Of a stretch of 34,488 nucleotides of DNA, positions 30,894 to 34,488 are shown piece after piece. The notes under the pieces are model-generated. The model was not told the origin of the DNA. It was given only the letters and a program-made list of their open reading frames with translations, and searched no databases. Made by a program: the position numbers and the translations under genes. The number at the start of each line of letters is the position of its first letter. Within the stretch, counting starts at the first letter, position 1. Origin of the DNA: Thermodesulfovibrionia bacterium (GTDB lineage: Bacteria; Nitrospirota; Thermodesulfovibrionia; UBA6902); assembly GCA_945786855.1 (NCBI GenBank), contig CALZGI010000095.1:1-34488 (forward strand), in the 5' to 3' direction.

Positions 30894-33884
30894 TCACAAC
30901 TCGACATCCACCTCTTTTTGTTCTTTTCTGCCACTTTTTGAGCGCAAAACTTTTACCTTCACAAAGTCACCCCGACTTTTATACAGGAGATAGATTTTGA
31001 TATCATCGACACCTTTTACCTCAATGTCATCAATAGACAGGATAACATCATCAACCTCGAGGCCTGCCTTTTCTGAAACACTGCTTTCAGGGAAACCGGC
31101 AATCTTCATTTTACCGTCCTCGTCTGTCAGGAAAACCATCAACTTCGGCGCAGTGACCCCTTCAACGGGCTTCGGGAATACGACATAATCGGCAATATCC
31201 TTCTCGACTGTCTCATCAATTACAACAACTGCATAGGTGTGCCCGTTTCTCCTGAACGTCCTTTTGGGGATGCCCGAGCCGTACATCAGGTGACCCTGCC
31301 CTGCAAGAACAATCATTTTGTGGTCCCCGTTGTTCTCCAGGAACTCGTCAACTGACCGGGCCATGGTCTCATCCCATAGAATCTGGGACTGATAAAAATT
31401 ATCAAAACTCTTCTCGTCGGAGCCGCTGTGCATACTGAAGATCTCCTCCAGCCTCTCCCGGTATTCCCTGTCTGTAAAGTCCAGTTCTTCGGGGATCAGC
31501 GCCTTTTCTTCCGGGGAAAGCGAATCAATTCCGTTATGGGACACCTTGTCAATTATTTCCCTCTGGAGGTTCAGCGCGACAACAGGTATTTTTTCCGTTC
31601 TCGCGAAATCAAGGATCGGTTTATACAGTTTATAATCAAATCCCCACCGCTTGAAGTATTCTGACTTCTTAAGGAAGTTCTCTTCTCCCATATTCCCGCT
31701 GATAAAGGTATCCAGTGTCTTCTGAAAGGGGCGCTGAAACATTTCCATCCCGATAGCAACGCGGGGGGTCTTTTTATATATTCCTGTGATAATATCGAGC
31801 TGGACGGCATGATGGGCGAACACATCGTGTACCTCTCCAACATAGATTATTTTTTTATCTTCCACCCCCTTTATTACATCAGACAATGTCTTTATAGAAG
31901 ATACTTCTATTGCAGTTGCCTCGTGTTCGAGATTCATTACCATACCCCTGTCTGTCACCTGTATTTCCTTTCCCACATTTATTCCGTTGTCAAATAATAA
32001 TGTACTGTATTTACCATAGTGAGAGATTTTCCTGAAAGCAGCATCAACTTCCTTTTTTGAAATCCCGTGGTACAGGGCCACTACTTTCTGGGGATTCCAG
32101 GGATTCTCCTTCACAATGACAGAGAACCCGGCCTCTTCCAAAGCAATGGACCCGCACAATCTTTTGATTAAGGGATTGTCCCTTCCGAGCATGACAACGG
32201 AATGGGCTTCAATATCGGATATTGTGATATCATGAACTGCTTTGGATACAGCTCCATTCCGTTCAAAATCAGTTATAACACTTTCATAAATGTGCGGGCC
32301 ATCAGCCGGAACAGCAACAATTATCTCATTCTCTCCGAGAAGACCGGCAATGATCGACGGGATTTCATTCCTGTTCAGACCCCTCGCTATATCGTAATCC
32401 TCATCGAGCACTATCCTGTGAGGTTTTTCCGAAAGGGTTAAATCAAAACTATTCTCTTTGGCATCAATCGTGACAGATTCAAACAACACTTTGTCGCTGA
32501 AATAGACTGTAAGGGGCAGATCGGCTTTAAACTCATGTCCCGCCTGTTCGATGTGGAAATGGAGGAGATAGTCCCTTCCTGCCTGGCTTAATTCAACACC
32601 GTACAGTGACAGTTCAAGCAGTCCCTCCCGTTCAGTCCACTGTTTGAAGAACCAGTCCAGCGGTTGCGAATACTGCTTCTCAAATGATGTTTGTATGTCC
32701 CCCCATGAGGCCCTTTTAAAGAGGTTATTTTCAATGAGGTCCCGCAAAGACCGGTTAAAGGCCTTTTTGCCCACCCTGTTTTTCAGCATATGAAAAATCA
32801 TTGCAACCTTCCCGTACCCGATTGCACGTGACGCACGGTCCACTCTGCCGGTAAAATATTTCACCGGCATATCCTTCTCCATATCGACATAACTGCGGTA
32901 GTCAATAAGGATCTGTTTCCTGTACGTGCGCCCTTCCCCTTTCTGATCTCTGTACAGATGATCAGCGAGATAGGTGGTCAGTCCCTCTGCCCAGTTTCCG
33001 CTTTCATAATCGATGTATACAGAGTTTCCGAACCACTGATGCAGTATTTCATGTCCCAGGGAGGTTTCAACGATGAAGGGCAGTTTTACCACACTCTTTC
33101 CCAAAAGAGTATACGTAGGCATTGAATACCCGGTGGGGAGAAAATTTTCTACAACAGAAAATCTCTTGAAGGGATACATACCCAGAATATCTTCATACAT
33201 TTCAAGGTACTTTTTTGTATATTCAATATAGGTTTTTGCAAGGCCCATATCCTCAGGGAAAAAGTACCCATAGATTTCGATGTCCCTGAACTCGTCTTTG
33301 ACAATGACATATTTATCTGAAGCAACAAGATTGATTCCTTCAACAGGATAGGGAAATCGAAAGCGATATTCCACCTTTCCGTTTTTCCTGACCTTTTCCA
33401 TATCTTCCGCTTCCGAGATTGCCCTGTATCCTGCAGGGAATGTTGCCTTGAGATCATAGCGGCTCAGATCACCCCGGGTCGGATACCAGATATTTGTCAG
33501 CGAAACTCCCCTTTCATCGATAATATTATCAACAGAGGGATCGTCCGAAACACGGGTAATACCCCTGTCTTTAAATGTACCCATATAGCGCAGGACAATT
33601 TCACCGTCATGGGAAGGTATTATCTTAACAGTCCCGTCATACTCATCATACTCAAGGGGCTCTCCGTTCAACCTCACGGCATTCACTTTCAGAGAACCTG
33701 TCATGAGCACAAGTTCTTCACCGGCAGACACATCCATCCTTGATATGCCTCTGATTTGAGATTCTTTAACATTGATGTCAACTTCCAGACTCACTCTTTG
33801 AATCGGATAGGCATCATTAAAGAATAAAACTATGGTAAGGAATGCAACGGCAAGGATTGAAGCTGCTTTTCTTTTAAGAATCAT
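30894..33884 (-). CDS. secreted M1-family metallopeptidase fused to ChaN-like and PDZ domains
   Basis: This 996-aa protein starts at ATG 33884 with a signal peptide (KRKAASILAVAFLTIVLFF). An M1-like N-terminal beta domain precedes the catalytic domain with HEILHQWFGN (residues 278-287) and the third ligand in NWAEGLTTYLAD (E300). The spacing between the second His and that Glu is 17 residues, against 18 in classical M1, and GYSMPTYTLLG takes the place of the GxMEN exopeptidase loop. A linker domain, a ChaN/DUF399-like domain (about 668-910, YVGEVHD...MEMFQRPFQ...LAGQGHLMYG) and a C-terminal PDZ domain follow. A periplasmic or surface protease role with haem or protein-quality sensing is inferred. 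Confidence 0.88.
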   Translation of the reverse strand: MILKRKAASILAVAFLTIVLFFNDAYPIQRVSLEVDINVKESQIRGISRMDVSAGEELVLMTGSLKVNAVRLNGEPLEYDEYDGTVKIIPSHDGEIVLRYMGTFKDRGITRVSDDPSVDNIIDERGVSLTNIWYPTRGDLSRYDLKATFPAGYRAISEAEDMEKVRKNGKVEYRFRFPYPVEGINLVASDKYVIVKDEFRDIEIYGYFFPEDMGLAKTYIEYTKKYLEMYEDILGMYPFKRFSVVENFLPTGYSMPTYTLLGKSVVKLPFIVETSLGHEILHQWFGNSVYIDYESGNWAEGLTTYLADHLYRDQKGEGRTYRKQILIDYRSYVDMEKDMPVKYFTGRVDRASRAIGYGKVAMIFHMLKNRVGKKAFNRSLRDLIENNLFKRASWGDIQTSFEKQYSQPLDWFFKQWTEREGLLELSLYGVELSQAGRDYLLHFHIEQAGHEFKADLPLTVYFSDKVLFESVTIDAKENSFDLTLSEKPHRIVLDEDYDIARGLNRNEIPSIIAGLLGENEIIVAVPADGPHIYESVITDFERNGAVSKAVHDITISDIEAHSVVMLGRDNPLIKRLCGSIALEEAGFSVIVKENPWNPQKVVALYHGISKKEVDAAFRKISHYGKYSTLLFDNGINVGKEIQVTDRGMVMNLEHEATAIEVSSIKTLSDVIKGVEDKKIIYVGEVHDVFAHHAVQLDIITGIYKKTPRVAIGMEMFQRPFQKTLDTFISGNMGEENFLKKSEYFKRWGFDYKLYKPILDFARTEKIPVVALNLQREIIDKVSHNGIDSLSPEEKALIPEELDFTDREYRERLEEIFSMHSGSDEKSFDNFYQSQILWDETMARSVDEFLENNGDHKMIVLAGQGHLMYGSGIPKRTFRRNGHTYAVVVIDETVEKDIADYVVFPKPVEGVTAPKLMVFLTDEDGKMKIAGFPESSVSEKAGLEVDDVILSIDDIEVKGVDDIKIYLLYKSRGDFVKVKVLRSKSGRKEQKEVDVEL

Positions 33885-33976
33885 ACGGTTTTGATTCTCC
33901 GGGACTGTGTTATCAAAAGTGCACCACACCTGATAATCACACAATATCATTATGTTAAGGGATTATCTTTATATCA

Positions 33977-34004
33977 AGTATATCAGAGCCTTTTGAGAAA
34001 TCAA
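33977..34004 (-). promoter_or_regulatory. candidate sigma-70 promoter of the M1-ChaN-PDZ gene
   Basis: On the minus strand TTGATT (33999-34004), a 16-bp spacer and TATACT (33977-33982), about 92 nt before the ATG at 33884. Confidence 0.4.
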
Positions 34005-34171
34005 GTTATCAGATCATAAACGTTCAACCGACACTATTTCCCTTCTCCTTCCCGTTGCCGCACCTTGTAAAAACTTCTTCAGCTTTAAATACTTTTCGCC
34101 CTTAAGAATGGCTTGTGATAATAAAAACAAAAAGAAAAGATACAGTATAATGTTTATGAAACTGATCATTG

Positions 34172-34488
34172 ATGCACATGAATTTAATAAATAAATATAT
34201 CCGCTATTTCAAAAATCCTTTATTGGGCATAGCAGGCTTGTCATCTCACGGTCTGCCTAACTCTCTTGTCCACTTACCGGTGATTTTAATGGTCTCATTC
34301 CTTGGAATTTTCATCTGTGGTTCCGAAGCAAAGCCGCTGCTGCCTGTTTATTTTATCGTTGCCCTTTATGGAGGAAGGGACCTGGTTAGTTTCTCCTATA
34401 AAAACTACCTTATTCCGCTCTGCCTGTGGGCAGTCTTTCTATTATTCCTGATTTACAAAACAGAGATATCCGCATTCCTGGCAATGCA
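34172..34488 (+). CDS. hypothetical membrane protein, N-terminal part (3' truncated by window)
   Basis: An open frame runs from ATG 34172 (or 34178) to the last base. It gives a short polar N-terminus (NLINKYIRYFKNPLLG) and then hydrophobic segments VHLPVILMVSFLGIFICG, LLPVYFIVALYG and YLIPLCLWAVFLLFLIYK. I do not recognise a family from this part. No Shine-Dalgarno is seen; a TATAAT lies at 34146-34151. The steady frame and membrane pattern argue for a real gene. Confidence 0.6.
   Translation, partial: MHMNLINKYIRYFKNPLLGIAGLSSHGLPNSLVHLPVILMVSFLGIFICGSEAKPLLPVYFIVALYGGRDLVSFSYKNYLIPLCLWAVFLLFLIYKTEISAFLAM

Noticed and set aside
34113-34151. TTGTGA and TATAAT as promoter for the last gene
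   Set aside because: The spacer is 27 bp, too long; only the TATAAT was noted.

Overview
The window looks like a chromosome segment of a Gram-negative anaerobe. It carries a sugar-nucleotide and glycan gene cluster, a signal-peptidase-II lipobox, a V/A-type ATP synthase and a full set of [NiFe]-hydrogenase maturation genes. The gene mix and the intergenic repeat styles (15-bp hairpin, AAATCTCCCC-type and CAAATAA/TTATTTG-type elements) are what I would expect from Nitrospirota (Thermodesulfovibrionia-like) or a neighbouring sulfate-reducing or syntrophic lineage. This placement is inference and is not proven by any marker gene here.

Region 1 (1-248): the 3' end of a HyaD-type hydrogenase maturation protease, cut by the window edge. 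Region 2 (336-10250, minus strand): a glycan cluster. In transcription order it holds a small membrane ORF, a GT-C membrane glycosyltransferase, a WbqC-family protein, a GtrB/DPM1-like GT2, a left-handed beta-helix acyltransferase, a beta-propeller glycosidase-like protein, a degenerate PhyH-fold protein, WecE aminotransferase, a radical SAM/SPASM protein and a methyltransferase. The likely product is a 4-amino-4,6-dideoxy-sugar (Fuc4N-like) that is N-acylated and built into a surface glycan. Region 3 (10251-10911) is a 660-bp AT-rich gap without a convincing gene. Region 4 (10912-11109) is a 65-aa conserved-looking small protein with a palindrome over its candidate -10.

Region 5 (11268-19379, plus strand): a complete V/A-type ATP synthase operon in the archaeal-style order H-I-K-E-C-F-A-B-D. 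A strong hairpin element lies between A and B. Region 6 (19568-27180): hypC-hypA-hypB-hypE-hypD, then a two-TM histidine-kinase-like protein with a degraded catalytic domain, a membrane-anchored J-domain protein, and hypF. Together with the protease at the left edge this gives the whole [NiFe] cofactor assembly and large-subunit cleavage pathway; no hydrogenase structural gene is in the window. Region 7 (27431-34488): a Nudix hydrolase, a ComEC-like metallo-beta-lactamase-fold lipoprotein with a VanZ-like membrane protein, a convergent DUF362 protein, a large secreted M1 peptidase-ChaN-PDZ fusion (minus strand), and the 5' part of a membrane protein running off the right edge.

The points most worth following are: the PhyH-fold protein without its Fe/2OG residues, the pseudo-histidine kinase and DUF1232-like/J-domain protein inside the hyp locus, the M1-ChaN-PDZ fusion, several start codons that sit 5-7 nt after a -10-like box with no Shine-Dalgarno (possible leaderless mRNAs), and three different repeat-like elements placed at gene junctions in the ATPase/hyp region. 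I saw no tRNA, rRNA, CRISPR array or intact insertion sequence.
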